Source of the DNA: Metaphire vulgaris
Lineage: Eukaryota; Annelida; Clitellata; Crassiclitellata; Megascolecidae
Assembly (NCBI GenBank): GCA_018105865.1
Contig: CM030852.1
Span: 7,886,034-7,950,033, forward strand
DNA: 64,000 nt
Reading direction: 5' to 3'
A program made the position numbers and the translations under genes. Below the pieces are notes generated by a model that did not search any database, was not told the origin of the DNA, and saw nothing but the letters and a program-made list of their open reading frames with translations. Each line of letters starts with the position of its first letter. The first letter of the stretch is position 1. Below are positions 22,061 to 32,574 of this stretch, piece by piece.

Positions 22061-22544
22061 ATACTGATATGATTAAGAGGGGTAACAGAGTGGCAAAATT
22101 TGATTTATTAGACGTTAGTGTGGGTTTAGAATGCTTGTGTTTATTACAAAATATATCATATCTGTCGTTACCTAGTTGACAGCTAAGAAGATGGAATGGA
22201 GCCAAATAAATTTAGGCAGGAAAGAACTATAATGTCTCCGCAGTCGAACTCATATCCAGGACTAAGCCAAGTGAGATTAAAGTCCACACAAAAAAGGAAT
22301 ATTTAACATAGTAATATTGATTTCATAGTTCCGACGATTACAAGCGAATATTTAATAAGATTCGGATGAAAGTACATGGTATTTCTATAATATAAAAGAA
22401 GGCAGCGAGTAACTATTGAAGCGCTGTCTTAGAGAATAATATTGCGAAAACTCTATAGCGCCGTCTCGTGGGCGACTCACGTGCTCAGAAACAATTACAA
22501 AGATTGCCAAGCCTGTTGGCACGGGAGACACAGATAGGTGATGG
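22061..22544. other. No recognisable feature
   Basis: AT-rich sequence between transposon remnants; nothing assignable. Confidence 0.35.
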
Positions 22545-22612
22545 AACAAAAGCCTACCCGTCTAGGTACAAACTGTGCTCGACGTTTCATAACTTCGGTG
22601 TTGACGAGAACC
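22545..22612 (-). mobile_element. 5S-derived SINE scrap
   Basis: The minus-strand complement of GTGCTCGACGTTTCATAACTT, with TTCGGTGTTGACGAGAACCG, matches the 5S head of the SINE at 7441-7764 with small deletions. Only about 65 bp remain, and it runs directly into the ATAATAATGACTCCC repeat. Confidence 0.6.
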
Positions 22613-22800
<188 letters not shown>

Positions 22801-22819
22801 AACTGGGCATTATAATTCT

Positions 22820-23190
22820 TCTTCAACCTTCCTCGCTCCGAAGGTCATCTATTGTTACCTATCGTTAGTTGCCCTCGTGGTCTGGTAAGGCTGTAAGTCC
22901 CGTCCAGGTTTGGATTTTGTCGAACAATTATTCTCGACTTTCATTTGAGGTCTTCCTTCTGGAATTACACCTTGTACGATCGCTTTCTTGAGACAATCTC
23001 ATCGCTAACTTACTATGTGCCCAAAATATACCAGTTTCTTCATTAGACGCTATTAAACTCGACTTTCTGATATTCGGCTTTTCCCATTGTCCATTCGTTG
23101 GTCCGCTTCGCTATCCAAAACAGATAAGTCTGTTCTGTCTGTGGTTCAGCTCTTCTTGGAATCAGAATAATTTTCTACATCATGATCTTC
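22820..23190 (-). mobile_element. Decayed LINE C-terminal region
   Basis: On the minus strand, broken frames give pieces like RRAEPQTEQTYLFWIAKRTN, KAEYQKVEFNS, VYFGH-like and NPNLDGTYSL, in the order seen at the C-terminus of these LINEs (cross-species comparison from memory). Many stops. Low-resolution call. Confidence 0.4.
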
Positions 23191-23199
23191 ACATCTTGA

Positions 23200-23563
23200 T
23201 TAATGTGGGACCAATTGTATTGAAATCTCTTAAAGAGAAGGATTTCAGGTGCTGAAGATGAATCCATTGTCTCAATGAAAGCAGCGCCAGTGTCCAGTTC
23301 CTGTTTATGGTGTCGACTTGCTAAGTGCAGAAGATCACGCCCAAGCAACTGTGCCCAAGCAACTGTTCTAGTATTGCACAAGTTCCTAATTCAAGACCAG
23401 TGTTGCTGCTTGTCGTATCAAGGCACAATCCATGCACGTTGTCAACAATTTGCCACGAATTGAGTGCTTCAAAGACAACAGCATTTGCTTGCGCAACTCC
23501 AGTTCCTGCAGGAATCTTTGGCACTGCCATTTTTAGATCCTGTAGAAAGTCAGGGATTAACAA
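23200..23563 (-). pseudogene. Transposase-like remnant of an unclassified family
   Basis: Two minus-strand frames join by one shift near 23345. The first has VPKIPAGTGVAQANAVVFEA, a W-I-V-D-N-V stretch and LCLDTTSSNTGLELGTCAIL. The second has LGRDLLHLASRHHKQEL and SSSAPEILLFKRF, ending near 23200. The pattern DTT-x-SNTG ... GRxLL-LAxRHH-xEL recurs, from memory, in multicopy invertebrate proteins and looks like the second Asp and the x-x-H motif of an RNase H-fold transposase. The family is not one I can name. It is unlike the hAT remnants elsewhere in the window. Confidence 0.5.
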
Positions 23564-23639
23564 TATGGGAAATCTGTTTGCAATGAGAAAATATAGCTAC
23601 TGGACAGTTTACAGAATAAAAGTTACAACTCTGAAATCA

Positions 23640-24280
23640 AGAGAAAGGTTCCTTATTGAGAGCTAAACATTGAATATCAGGAAAGGAGTAATTTTTCTTC
23701 CATTTTTGTGACTCTGCAGTGAGGACAATTTTTCCAAAAGACAAAGTCTTACTCTTGTTTTATAAAATACTACTAGTAGTGAATAAGTCCATAAAGTTTC
23801 AGCCAACTAGCTATGATATTTCTGAAGTTACAGAGGTCTGAAGTTGTGAGAAATTTAAGTGGCTGCCGTGAAACGCCAAAAAACGGCCCACCGCAGGTGC
23901 TATTAAAGTTGAATATCTCCAAAATTACTAAAGAGAGCAGGCTAAAATTTTGCTATCTGTCAGATGGATGTTTGCGGAGCATTTGTGGCAAATTACATAA
24001 TTTTTTTGAGATGGTCATTGGTTGAATTGTCACGGAATTACTCAACATTTAATGTTTCATGCAAACTTTGACCCATTTGAGCTACCTGTAAACAGTGAAA
24101 TTTATTCTTCTATTTTTTTACTCGATGTTTTTTATCAGAATGGAACCATTTCTAACTTTCGACTAACTCTTAAAAACACTGCTTAAACTCTTAACTCTTA
24201 AAAACGTCGCACTGCTTCAGATTAACTGCATCATTAGATAGGAGTGTTAGGCTTTTTAACGGGTCTCATTACACAGACAT
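23640..24280. other. No recognisable feature
   Basis: AT-rich; no gene, LTR or terminal repeat could be supported. Confidence 0.35.
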
Positions 24281-24310
24281 TATCCATTGGTTCGGGCGGG
24301 TGCTCACGGC

Positions 24311-24628
24311 TTATCGGTACGTGAGGGGTAAATTGACCATCCGCTGAGAACGTCTTTTGACTGACAGCTCGGAGTAGTCGACAGGGCGAGCTGCGGGTTC
24401 AGGTTTTTCGGACGGCGCTTGTTCATTGGTCACTTGCGGTTTAGTTTCCTCCAACATCAGCACCTTTTTCAGTTTATGAGCGTTGGTTACGACCGTGAAT
24501 TTACGTTTTAAATGTCTAATTTTGTAAACGGATTCCCCTAACTTCGCAATCACCGAATATGGCCCATCCCAAAGGAGTCTCCATTTTTTAAAGCCACTAT
24601 ATTTGCGTTGATAGTAATACCACATCAA
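24311..24628 (-). pseudogene. Gypsy integrase C-terminal region
   Basis: 105 codons open to the natural stop. YYYQRKYSGFKKWRLLWDGP, then YSVIAKLGESVYKI and VTNAHKLKKV, form the SH3-like fold that follows the catalytic core in Gypsy integrases (motif WxGPY). A basic, low-complexity tail ends the polyprotein. Confidence 0.85.
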
Positions 24629-24912
24629 ATCGTTAACTTCAAATTTGGGGAATTTCCATCACCATCATGTTTCAATTTTCTTCTACGCGCGACTGCTTGG
24701 CTGAATTCTCTTACTTGGGCATATACGCCTCTCGCATTCTCTCGCTGAGGGCTAGGGCATATTCGCTTGGACTCTCATAGCATTCTCCGGGGCACATCCA
24801 TAAATTACGTCTACTGGGCCATAAGCTCTCGTCCCTACACTAGGGCATTCGGCGTCCATTTTCTCGTTTCGTTTAAGTGGCATTATACGCAAAAGCTACT
24901 AAGGGTACCATT

Positions 24913-25340
24913 TCATGCCAGTTCTTTTGGGATCTTTACCGTTTTCGCTAACAGGTTATGAAAATTAAAGTGCCATTTTTCTATTTGACCGTTCCCTTGG
25001 GTATAAAATGGACTGGTCTTGGTCTTCTTAATATTCAACAACCTAGACAGTTCAATAAAAACGGTGCTTTGGAATTGTGAACCTTGGTCCGAATGAACTC
25101 TAAGCGGCATTTCAAACTTTAGGATTATATTTAAAAAATACGCAAGCCACGGTTACTGCATCTTGGATTACTATAGAGACGGCAAGAGAGAATTTGGTGA
25201 AATTTTCTTGGGCGGTGAAAATATATCTGTGCCATTCTCTGCTGGGAGGACACCTGCTCCATAAAACACCGGAATCTTGGGTTATGATCGGGTTCAGGGG
25301 GTGCATTTTTATAATTCGGCTTTCTGGCTCTCAGTGGCAT
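24913..25340 (-). pseudogene. Gypsy integrase core
   Basis: Overlapping frames give the region after the H2C2 finger (ESRIIKMHPLNPI; near 25300), then HSDQGSQFQS, LNIKKTKTSPFYTQGNG and QIEKW. These contain the second catalytic Asp (HSDQG) and the Glu (GQIE) of the DDE triad. At least two frameshifts. Confidence 0.85.
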
Positions 25341-25549
25341 TTCTTATAGCACATAACAAACAGCTTGCAATCTTTCGACCACCCCAACCAGAACGCACGC
25401 TTCCTCACATGTAAACGCGTCCTATGCTGCTCATAATGGCCCTCTGCAACCCTCATGTATTTGCGACAGGAATTCCGATTTTAGGGAATCGGACAAAATT
25501 AACTGGAGTAAGCCAGAATGGTGCTTTAGATAAACCAAGTCGTTCAAAA

Positions 25550-25849
25550 TCAGGAGTTTTCCCTTTGAAAATGCCAGGTTAGCAGGTCGGGGCTCTCCAT
25601 CTTCAGGCTGTCTTGGGGAGGAGCATCTAGTTCAATCCACTTTCCCAGAACCGAGATCACGGGGTCATCCATCTGTTTCTTGCTCACATATTCCAGGGAA
25701 GAACACCAGTCGGATCGAATTTCGGCCTTCGGACGCTGCACGGCTGTGACAAGGGCGAGACCTGCATTAATGTCAGAATGTTCTGACAGAGGAGGGGTAC
25801 CTGGACAAAGAGTCGGCATCGGAATGTTTACGGCCTTCACGATGTACAA
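25550..25849 (-). pseudogene. Gypsy RNase H-integrase spacer
   Basis: About 99 open codons between RT/RNase H and integrase. The upstream end has HREGR-like and NIPMPTLCPG remnants, the usual sequence after RNase H (DSLSR-type). No catalytic residues are expected here. Confidence 0.55.
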
Positions 25850-26132
25850 CTTTTAAATCAAAACAAGAAAGTGCTTCCAACCAACGAGCCATTTTCCAAT
25901 GGGATCAGCACAGGTAAACAGGTTTGGAGTGCGCTGTGTTTCTCAAAGTGAATTTTCTGCCCATAAGGAAATGCTTATATTTTTGGTGAAAAAGGCATCC
26001 GCTAACAATTCTTTGCGTGTTGTAGAGTAGGAAAGCTTCCGGGGATCTAACACTCGTGAATCATATGCTATAACCACTTCCTTGTCGTCCTTTAATTGTG
26101 CTAACACGCATCCTATACATCGGTCACTCGCG

Positions 26133-26792
26133 TCAACATCCAGGGATCCATTCTTCCGTATCTCGGGGTACGCCTAATATAGGGGCTGAAATGAGCAGCT
26201 CTTTTAGCAGTTCAAATGATTTTTGACACTCTTGCGTCGAAACAAAGGGCTGCTTCTTGCGGGTCAATAAGGTTAACGGCCTTTTCACTTCACTGAATGA
26301 AGGTATATGACGTTTGTAGTAGGTCACGACGCCGACAAACCCTCTACTTTCGGTCAAATTTCTGGGGAAGGGCCTTTCTACAACCTTTTTAATTTTGGCC
26401 TTATCAGGGGCTATCCCTTTTTCACTTATCTTAAATCCCAGGAAATAAATTTCGCTCCTCATGAAATCGCATTTTTCGGGTCGGAATTTGAGGTTGGCGT
26501 CTCTAAATTTCAAGAATAACTCCCTCAACCGCTCCAGGTGGGTGGGAACATCGCTCGAAAACACTAATACGTCAACTAGGTACGCAAAACAAGATATATA
26601 ACTCAAACCAGAAAGAAGGATCTCCATGGTCTTCTGCGCCATGGCAGTACTGTTTGTATAGTCCATGGACACCACTAAGAATTCAAAAAGGCCTTGGAAC
26701 GCCGTCTTATGGGTATCATCAGGGTGCAATTCGAACTGAAAATAATAATTTGAGCAGGGTCGAGAATATCCTTGCGTGGGACACGGATTCAA
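26133..26792 (-). pseudogene. Gypsy reverse transcriptase
   Basis: 219 codons of RT: FQFELHPDDTHKTAFQ, FEFLVVSMDYTNS, then FAYLVDVLVFS, where the catalytic pair YLDD/YVDD has become LVD (26573-26590; one Asp replaced by Val). Next are HLERLRELFLKFRDANLKF, YFLGFKISEKGI and GFVGVVTYYKRHIPSFS. The replacement should abolish polymerase activity even if frames were intact. Longest open piece of the element. Confidence 0.92.
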
Positions 26793-26982
26793 GGCATTGG
26801 GAAATTTTCGGGAGTGGTAAGCATCCCTTATAGATGCATTATTTAGGCCTCGGGTGTCTACACAGAATCTAAGTGTTGTCCTTTTTTGCTAAAACCACGT
26901 TTGCTCCCCACGCAGAAACAGTGGGCGCTATAATTTTCTGTCTCAATAAGGACTCTACCTTTTCATCTATTATTTTCTGATA

Positions 26983-27480
26983 ATGAGGGGGCTGGCGTCT
27001 CAGGGCTTGTCTTACAGGAGGGGTGTCGGTCGTGTAGAGACGGTGTTTGAAAATCCCACATATTCCAATGTCTTCACTATTTTGAGAAAAATACCGCCAA
27101 ATTCCACCAGCATATCCCGCAGGCGTTTCCTATCCATTTCACTTACAACAGGCGCTACTCCTTCGACCAGCTTATCTACCTTATCACTCCACACGTCGGC
27201 TCGGCGGCTGCTTTGAACTGGGGCTGAGCGATCTGTATCGGATCCAACTGACTCAGCGTCTGATCGGCGGGAAGGGTGTAAGAGTGTAAGGGTATAAGGG
27301 CGCAAATGATTAATACCAGTGACACACTGGTATTAATCATTTGCGACACGTTCTCCCGTTCATCGGTATACTGGATTGAACGAGCTACATAAACCCGTGG
27401 ATTAAGTTGTAGATTTTCTAACATCCACATTCGCTCGACAGACCCCCTATTATTTCCCACCAACAATCCAGCCTCCAAAT
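26983..27480 (-). pseudogene. Gypsy protease-RT linker
   Basis: Frames give RVYVARSIQYTDERENV near 27400, VVSEMDRKRLRDMLVEFGGIF near 27100 and VRQALRRQPPHY just downstream. These match the region between protease and RT that precedes RQPPRR in Gypsy polyproteins. The protease active site (D-T/S-G) was not recognised. Confidence 0.7.
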
Positions 27481-27639
27481 TTGATCTTCACGAACGAAAA
27501 TTCTCCTCTTGAGCTTTCAGAATTTTGTCCAATTTTGACACTACGGGGTCCTGGGAATCCTCGTCTATGTTCCCTCTGACTAATCGATGGGGTCAGCGTT
27601 TTACCTCAAACTCTTCCTCTTCATAGATATACCTATAGG

Positions 27640-28208
27640 CTTCTAAGCCAATGGCGTGGCGAGAGGCTGTTTCTATATCCGGGGGTTTCAACTCACGGAT
27701 TTTCCGGGCTAAAGTTCTGTCCGACGGGGCGTTGACAAATGCATCGCAGAGTATAGAACTTGCAGTTCCCCCTCGCTAGAGACATTAGTCTTATCATGTC
27801 GGTCATAAAGTCACGCAGGCATTCGCGTACCTTTTGCTTTCTTAAATGTAATTCGCTGCGATGCGTCGCAATTCTTCCCACGGACCCATATCTTTGTCTT
27901 AATTTTTAACCAGTTCATCATACGTTATATCAGCGTTTGAATTAAATTCTCAAGGCAATTGTATGGCATCGTTTTGAAGAGAGCACTTAAGCAACAATAA
28001 CTTTTCATTTACAGACCAGTTATAACTCAGCAGACAATTCGAATTTCGTTAAAAAATTCCCGACTTGTCCAGTTCCATCGAAAGAGTCAGGGCGCAGAGG
28101 AAAAAGCCTACCTCGATCCAGATTACTCACGGTGACCTGCGTCGTTACCAGCTTGTCCGTCGACGATCGCAGCGGGAGGGAAATTTGGTAAACCATTGTG
28201 GTCTCCAA
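27640..28208 (-). pseudogene. Gypsy gag remnant
   Basis: Starts METTMVYQISLPLRSSTD at 28208 and continues with PLRPDSFDGTGQVGNFLTKF, NWSVNEKLLLLKCSL and LRKQKVRECLRDFMTDMIRL. The F-D-G-x-G / F-L-x-K-F pattern is usual for Gypsy gag. Stops and shifts after 62 codons. No zinc knuckle seen. Confidence 0.65.
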
Positions 28209-28266
28209 GTGTATTGTAATGCCCCATGCAAAGGAATTTGATCAGCAAACAATGCTCGATTTGGCC

Positions 28267-28371
28267 TAGAAGAAGAAGAAGAACAAGAAGAAGAAGAACA
28301 AGAACAAGAACAAAAAGAAGAAGAAGAACAACAAGAAGAAGAACAACAAGAAGAAGAACAACAAGAAGAAA
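28267..28371. repeat. (GAA/CAA)n microsatellite
   Basis: GAAGAA units interspersed with AACAA. The long basic and Ser/Cys frames here are artefacts. Confidence 0.95.
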
Positions 28372-28694
28372 CATCTCTATGACGAATTGCTACGCTGCAG
28401 ACAATCATAGTATGCAATTAAACATTTAATGATGTTACATTAATTATAGATCGATTAAATACTTTTTCAGAATCAGCTACTTAGTTAAATTATCTCAAAT
28501 ATAATTACTGTTATTGAGACAGATATGCCTCCAGTCAATTCTTGGTTGCATTTTAAAAACAATTTGCAATGCTCACATTTGAGAAGAAATCACTAGCCTC
28601 ATTTGCTAAATAATAAACATTTAGGTCAAAATGTGAACATATGAAGTTAGGATAGGCCTGCATCCTTTGGGGAGTTATTATATATAGGAGTTAT

Positions 28695-29060
28695 TATTAT
28701 ATGTGCATACTATACGGCATAGACCCCAAAAGTGAAGGACTTGCGGCTGGATTCGCGAACATTGAATTTTTGACACCGCAGCATCTATTACATTACCATA
28801 ACTTAAGTTCGGGTGTAGATACAGCTGTAAAATTTGGCAGTCTAACTCATCATTTAATTTTCTACAAATATCAAGTAACCGGAAGTTGATGACGTCATTA
28901 CATATTTAATTATCAAATTAAATAAATTAATGTGTGTCCATTGCATTGTTAATTTCATATAATTTGTTAATACAATAGCAGCAATTACATGCTTGCTGAC
29001 CCGAGAACGTCAGCCGCCAAGTCCTTCACTTAAGTGGTCTATGCTATACGGTGTCACAAC
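28695..29060. repeat. Foldback element of about 360 bp
   Basis: The left arm (28703-28755, GGCATAGACCCC ... GTGAAGGACTTGCGGCTGG) and the right arm (29005-29052, reverse complement) match over about 45 bases with small gaps. The interior is AT-rich. No terminal duplication is clear. Confidence 0.65.
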
Positions 29061-30333
29061 GGAGGATTAATTATTATAATAAATATTATACTGGGAGTCA
29101 ATATTATATGGGGGTCATTATTATATGCTATACCTGTCGCACAATGCCAAGCACTTAAACACTGTAAACAATAAAATTTGAATCCTCATTTCCCATTATA
29201 GGCCTACATGCAGTATCTCTTATGTCTTATTTAGACATAAGCTCGAATCGTTCCTTTTTCTTAAATCAATGACGGAGGAGTAATTATTATAATAAATAGC
29301 CTATAATGACATTAAAAATAATAACATTGGAGGGAAACTGATACAAGCCATACGTTTTGCAGACGTTCAAGCGATGCCAACAGGGAGTAATAGAGAACTA
29401 CAAAGAATTATGAACACACTAAAATACAACATAAAAAGAATATGGCATGAAAATAAGCACTCTAAAAAATCATGGTAATAACAAAGAGCAAAAATCCACC
29501 TAGATTCACCATAACGGTTCATAGAACAGAACTGGAACAGGTTACACAATTCTGCTACTTTGGGAGCCTAATAACAGAAGATTCCAGATGCCAGGAGGAT
29601 ATAAAGAGAAGAATAACGATGGGAAAACAAGCCTTTTTGGACAGAGGAGAACTGGTAAGAGGAGGGCTAAATAGGGAGCTAAAGAAGAGACTGATAAAAA
29701 CATTGATATGGAGTGTCACTTTATATGCCTCAGAAACCTGGACTCTCCAAAAGAAGAACATACGAAAGCTGGAAGCATTCGAAATGTGGGTATGGAGACG
29801 AATGGAAAACATCAAGTGGACGGACAAGAAAACAAACGATGAAGTACTACAGATGGTGGACGAACAAAGATCGATAATCAGCACCATCAAAAAAGACAGA
29901 GGAACCGGATTGGACATGTACTAAGAGAAGAATCGTTACTCGGAACAGTACTTGAGGGAATTATATCAGGAAAAAAGTCAAAAGGAAGACCAAGGAAGAC
30001 GCTATTGGACTGGTTGGTAAAAACAGATACACAACGTCACAAGACCTATGAAAAAATCAAAGAAGAAGGAAGACGCATAGAGGAATGGAAACAATGGAGC
30101 CCTGAACCTGTCCCAGGACAGAGAACATGATGATGATAATAATGACTGAAGAGACATTACTATATGGGAGTCATTATTATATGCTATACCTGTCGCACAA
30201 TACCAAACACTTAGACACTGTGAGCAATAAAATCTGAATCCTTAATTCCCATTGTAGGCCTACCTGCAGTATCTCTCATGTCTTAGACATAAGCTCAAAT
30301 AGTTCCTTTTTCTTAAATAATTTCCTCGACAGT
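29061..30333 (+). repeat. Tandem duplication of a ~213-bp unit, second copy interrupted
   Basis: Unit 1 is 29061-29273; unit 2 starts at 29274 (GGAGGAGTAATTATTATAAT) and resumes at 30160. Shared blocks include GTCATTATTATATGCTATAC, CTGTCGCACAAT and GCAGTATCTCT. The second unit was opened by a LINE insertion and later bounded by a hAT insertion at 30334. Confidence 0.75.
29315..30152 (+). mobile_element. 5'-truncated LINE (family A2)
   Basis: Inserted with a 7-bp duplication GACATTA (29308-29314 and 30153-30159). Starts inside the RT palm (GGKLIQAIRFADVQAM, catalytic DD changed to DV) and runs through a 150-codon open frame (29472-29924: QFCYFGSLITEDSRCQ, LYASETWTLQKKNI, KKTNDEVLQMVDEQ) to a natural end QWSPEPVPGQRT near 30128 and a TGATGATAA tail. 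Nearly identical to 10310-10590. Confidence 0.9.
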
Positions 30334-30832
30334 CAGGGGCGCCCACACAAGGGGGAAAGGAAGCAAATGCTTCCTAGAAAACCTAGGGGGAGAAAATTTC
30401 TCCCTGAGTTTTGGTAATACGTTAGAGTAGCATATTAATTCGATAGGCCCTAAATGCCTGTGCAAGTAAATTACTGGTTTGACTACAGAGCAATTTTGTA
30501 ACTTCATATAAGGCTTATACGCTTACCGGTATTCAATTCAAGTTCATTATTATCAGGCATTCATAAAATTTGATTATTATTGTCACTGTTATGTACAGTC
30601 ATTCTAATGATGCAGAATGTAAACTTCATGTGAAATATAAATAACTTATAACAAACCAATAGACTCATATGAAGTTTACATTCCTAATTAGACTACTGCA
30701 ACTCCCTCCACGATAGCCTTCCAAAGACCTCCATCAACAAAATAGAATCCATTCAAGACTGTGAAACAGTGCAATTAGATATTGCTAATAACTTGTTTCA
30801 GTCAGCTGCCTTAAGTCCAGTTATCTCTTTTG

Positions 30833-31068
30833 CAGTGGCGTATTTAGGGAGTACGCTCCTGAGCCATAGCGTACCCATTTGGTTTTTGGCCTTTGGTCTT
30901 TCGTTCTTCTCTTAAAGACTGCTACGCGGACGTTAACCTTTTTTGCTTGTCACCACGTTCTAGAAGGGTGATAAACTTTTTTTGGCTTGCAGTACATAGA
31001 ATAAAAGTTATTTTTCGAACTTCTTAAATTTCAGCGTACCCCTTTAAGCCTTTCTAAATACGCACATG
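30833..31068. mobile_element. Small hAT nested in N1 copy A
   Basis: Ends CAGTGGCGTATTTAG and, reversed, CATGTGCGTATTTAG match at 13 of 15. Exact 8-bp duplication CTCTTTTG at 30825-30832 and 31069-31076. Copy B has a single uninterrupted site there. 236 bp, no coding capacity. Confidence 0.92.
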
Positions 31069-31302
31069 CTCTTTTGCAGTTGTTGCAGCTTTAATGCCTC
31101 TAAGAAATGATGCAGGCCTAGGTGTGGTTGCTGGAGAAATCTAATTTTAAAACTAAATACTAAACGAAATAGATAATTTGCAGGTAATTTTGAATAGTTT
31201 GCCAGCGCAATTACTACGATATCTCTCTTTAGTTTCAACTTACATCTATTAGTGATTTGTGGCTGTTGGAATTTTCCAGAAATTAAGAATTAGAAGTGAC
31301 TG

Positions 31303-31498
31303 GTGTTTAGTCTAGTGTTTAATCTAGACTCCTGGACTCCGGGGGTACTGAAAAAGCCAGGGGGAAAACTGACAAAGCCGGGGGGAATTCTGCTAGGGGC
31401 CGCTGTTAGTCCATGTAGTATTCCAAAATTTTCGGGGGAATTTGAAATTTCCGGGGGGGAATGGCAATTCCCCACGGAAACGGCCTAGATTAAACACT
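31303..31498. mobile_element. Second insertion in N1 copy A
   Basis: Inverted ends AGTGTTTAATCTAG (31314-31327) and CTAGATTAAACACT (31485-31498) are exact; the interior has G-run motifs (CCGGGGGG). Absent from copy B at the matching site. A near-duplicate of the terminal motif precedes the left end (31301-31312), so the exact border and the target duplication are unclear. Confidence 0.7.
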
Positions 31499-31661
31499 GA
31501 TGAGACCTCTCTTGGTGCACCAAAGTGTGCGACGCAATGTCCAAAATGCACTGAAGCTCACTACGAGCATCTATTGATTTCAAAAATTTTCCATGTTTTT
31601 CCCATAAATTTGCGGCGGGGTGTCAATGTCCAGTGTCGAGTGTTATACTGCTAGTTTTTCG

Positions 31662-31663
<2 letters not shown>

Positions 31664-31744
<81 letters not shown>
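31664..31744. repeat. (AAT)n microsatellite in N1 copy A
   Basis: About 27 AAT units. Copy B has (ATT)n at the equivalent position (58557-58646), so the array belongs to the element. Confidence 0.95.
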
Positions 31745-31954
31745 TGTAGATATATCCACGGCGGATCCTCGTTTAGCTGTAGGAGAGGGAAGGGAGGACA
31801 GGGAAGGGGAAGCTGCTTCCAGCAGCTAGGGGGAAGGGTGCCTCTGTCGACAGTTATGAAAACCTAGCTTACTTCCTCTCTGATATATTAAACACTGCCT
31901 GGCTGATCATTCACCTTTCCTCTGGCTATTTTAAGAAATGCCAAGCGCCTAAGA

Positions 31955-32105
31955 CCAAGTAAGTAAGTAAGTAAGTAAATAAAATCTCGTAAATTTCTAA
32001 AGCGCTTCCAAAAGATGCACCGAAGTAGCTCCTTATTCCTATGCGCTAGTAGCTACTGTTGTAATACTCCTCAAGCGTTACAAGATTTTACTTACTTATT
32101 CCCAT
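31955..32105 (-). repeat. LINE-like 3' tail with (TTAC)n end, copy 2
   Basis: A GTAA array (31957-31981), then the GCACCGAAGTAGCTCC block shared with 4165-4280. Confidence 0.5.
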
Positions 32106-32531
32106 AAGAAAAACCACTTGCCTAGTGCCAACCACCCGTTAACGTCGAAACAAACAACTCTCCCCAGTTCGCGAAAGTACTTTTTCATAAAGTACTTGCA
32201 TAGCCTCTGCTTCGTGTTTTTTTTTAGTTCCTTTTAAAACGAATTTGGCCCAACATCCCAACGCTGTAACACAGAGCAGAAAATTCGCAAGCTCCTTTTG
32301 TAAGTGTTGTATAGTGATTCTATCATTTTCTATAAAATGTCAAATGGTAACACGTTTGAGGATGTTTGCGAAGGGAATTTCAGAGAAATTTTTATTAGTC
32401 AAATGCTTATTTATATGCTGTCGAGGAAGTGATTTTTGTCAATTTGTTATTGTGCAATATTTAGTCTTACATGTGAAGTTTTATCTAAATATTATATAAT
32501 AATTTAAAATAGCATTAAAGTAAATCTGAAC

Positions 32532-32574
32532 ATGTCAACTAAAATCTATGAAGCCGTTAAAGCTATCTTATCGG
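32532..32574 (+). CDS. Candidate exon 1 of a SKAP-like adaptor gene
   Basis: ATG at 32532 gives MSTKIYEAVKAILS plus one base (G), then the donor GGTAACT (gt at 32575). Joined to the exon at 48127 the split codon is G|AT (Asp), producing AILS-D-VEMFL. SKAP adaptors begin with a short helix of this kind (pattern xxxLLxDVExFL) that mediates dimerisation. Only 43 coding bases, so the evidence is the splice phase, the pattern and the fact that this 32.1-33.6 kb stretch is the longest transposon-free part of the window. The intron would be 15,552 bp. An upstream promoter could not be identified. Confidence 0.5.

Larger units (their letters stand above)
24290..28220 (-). mobile_element. Decayed Ty3/Gypsy retrotransposon, internal region
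   Basis: Reading from 28220 down to 24290, the domain order is gag, protease/linker, RT, RNase H region, integrase and integrase C-terminal domain. This order (RT before integrase) is that of Ty3/Gypsy. Frames are broken by many stops and shifts. No LTR pair, primer-binding site or polypurine tract was recognised at either end, so the copy has lost its LTRs or they are too diverged to see by eye. Confidence 0.88.
30334..31846 (+). mobile_element. hAT element N1, copy A, with two nested insertions
   Basis: Left end CAGGGGCGCCCAC and right end GGTGCCTCTG lie between an exact 8-bp duplication TCGACAGT (30326-30333 and 31847-31854). The whole length is a diverged reverse complement of 58449-59551, which has its own 8-bp duplication. 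No transposase frame. Near 30694-30765 it carries a piece coding LDYCNSLHDSLPKTSINKIE, the C-terminal motif of an L2-like LINE, also present in copy B. Relative to copy B it has two extra segments, at 30833-31068 and about 31303-31498. Confidence 0.93.

Noticed and set aside
28226..28429. Arg-rich frame
   Set aside because: Generated by the (GAA/CAA)n repeat.
29105..30325. LTR retrotransposon with about 165-bp LTRs around a LINE
   Set aside because: The blocks are tandem units of a repeat; the LINE between them has its own 7-bp duplication.
32245..32499. 84-codon frame just upstream of candidate exon 1
   Set aside because: No recognisable domain and composition like random AT-rich DNA; could be untranslated leader but cannot be supported as coding.
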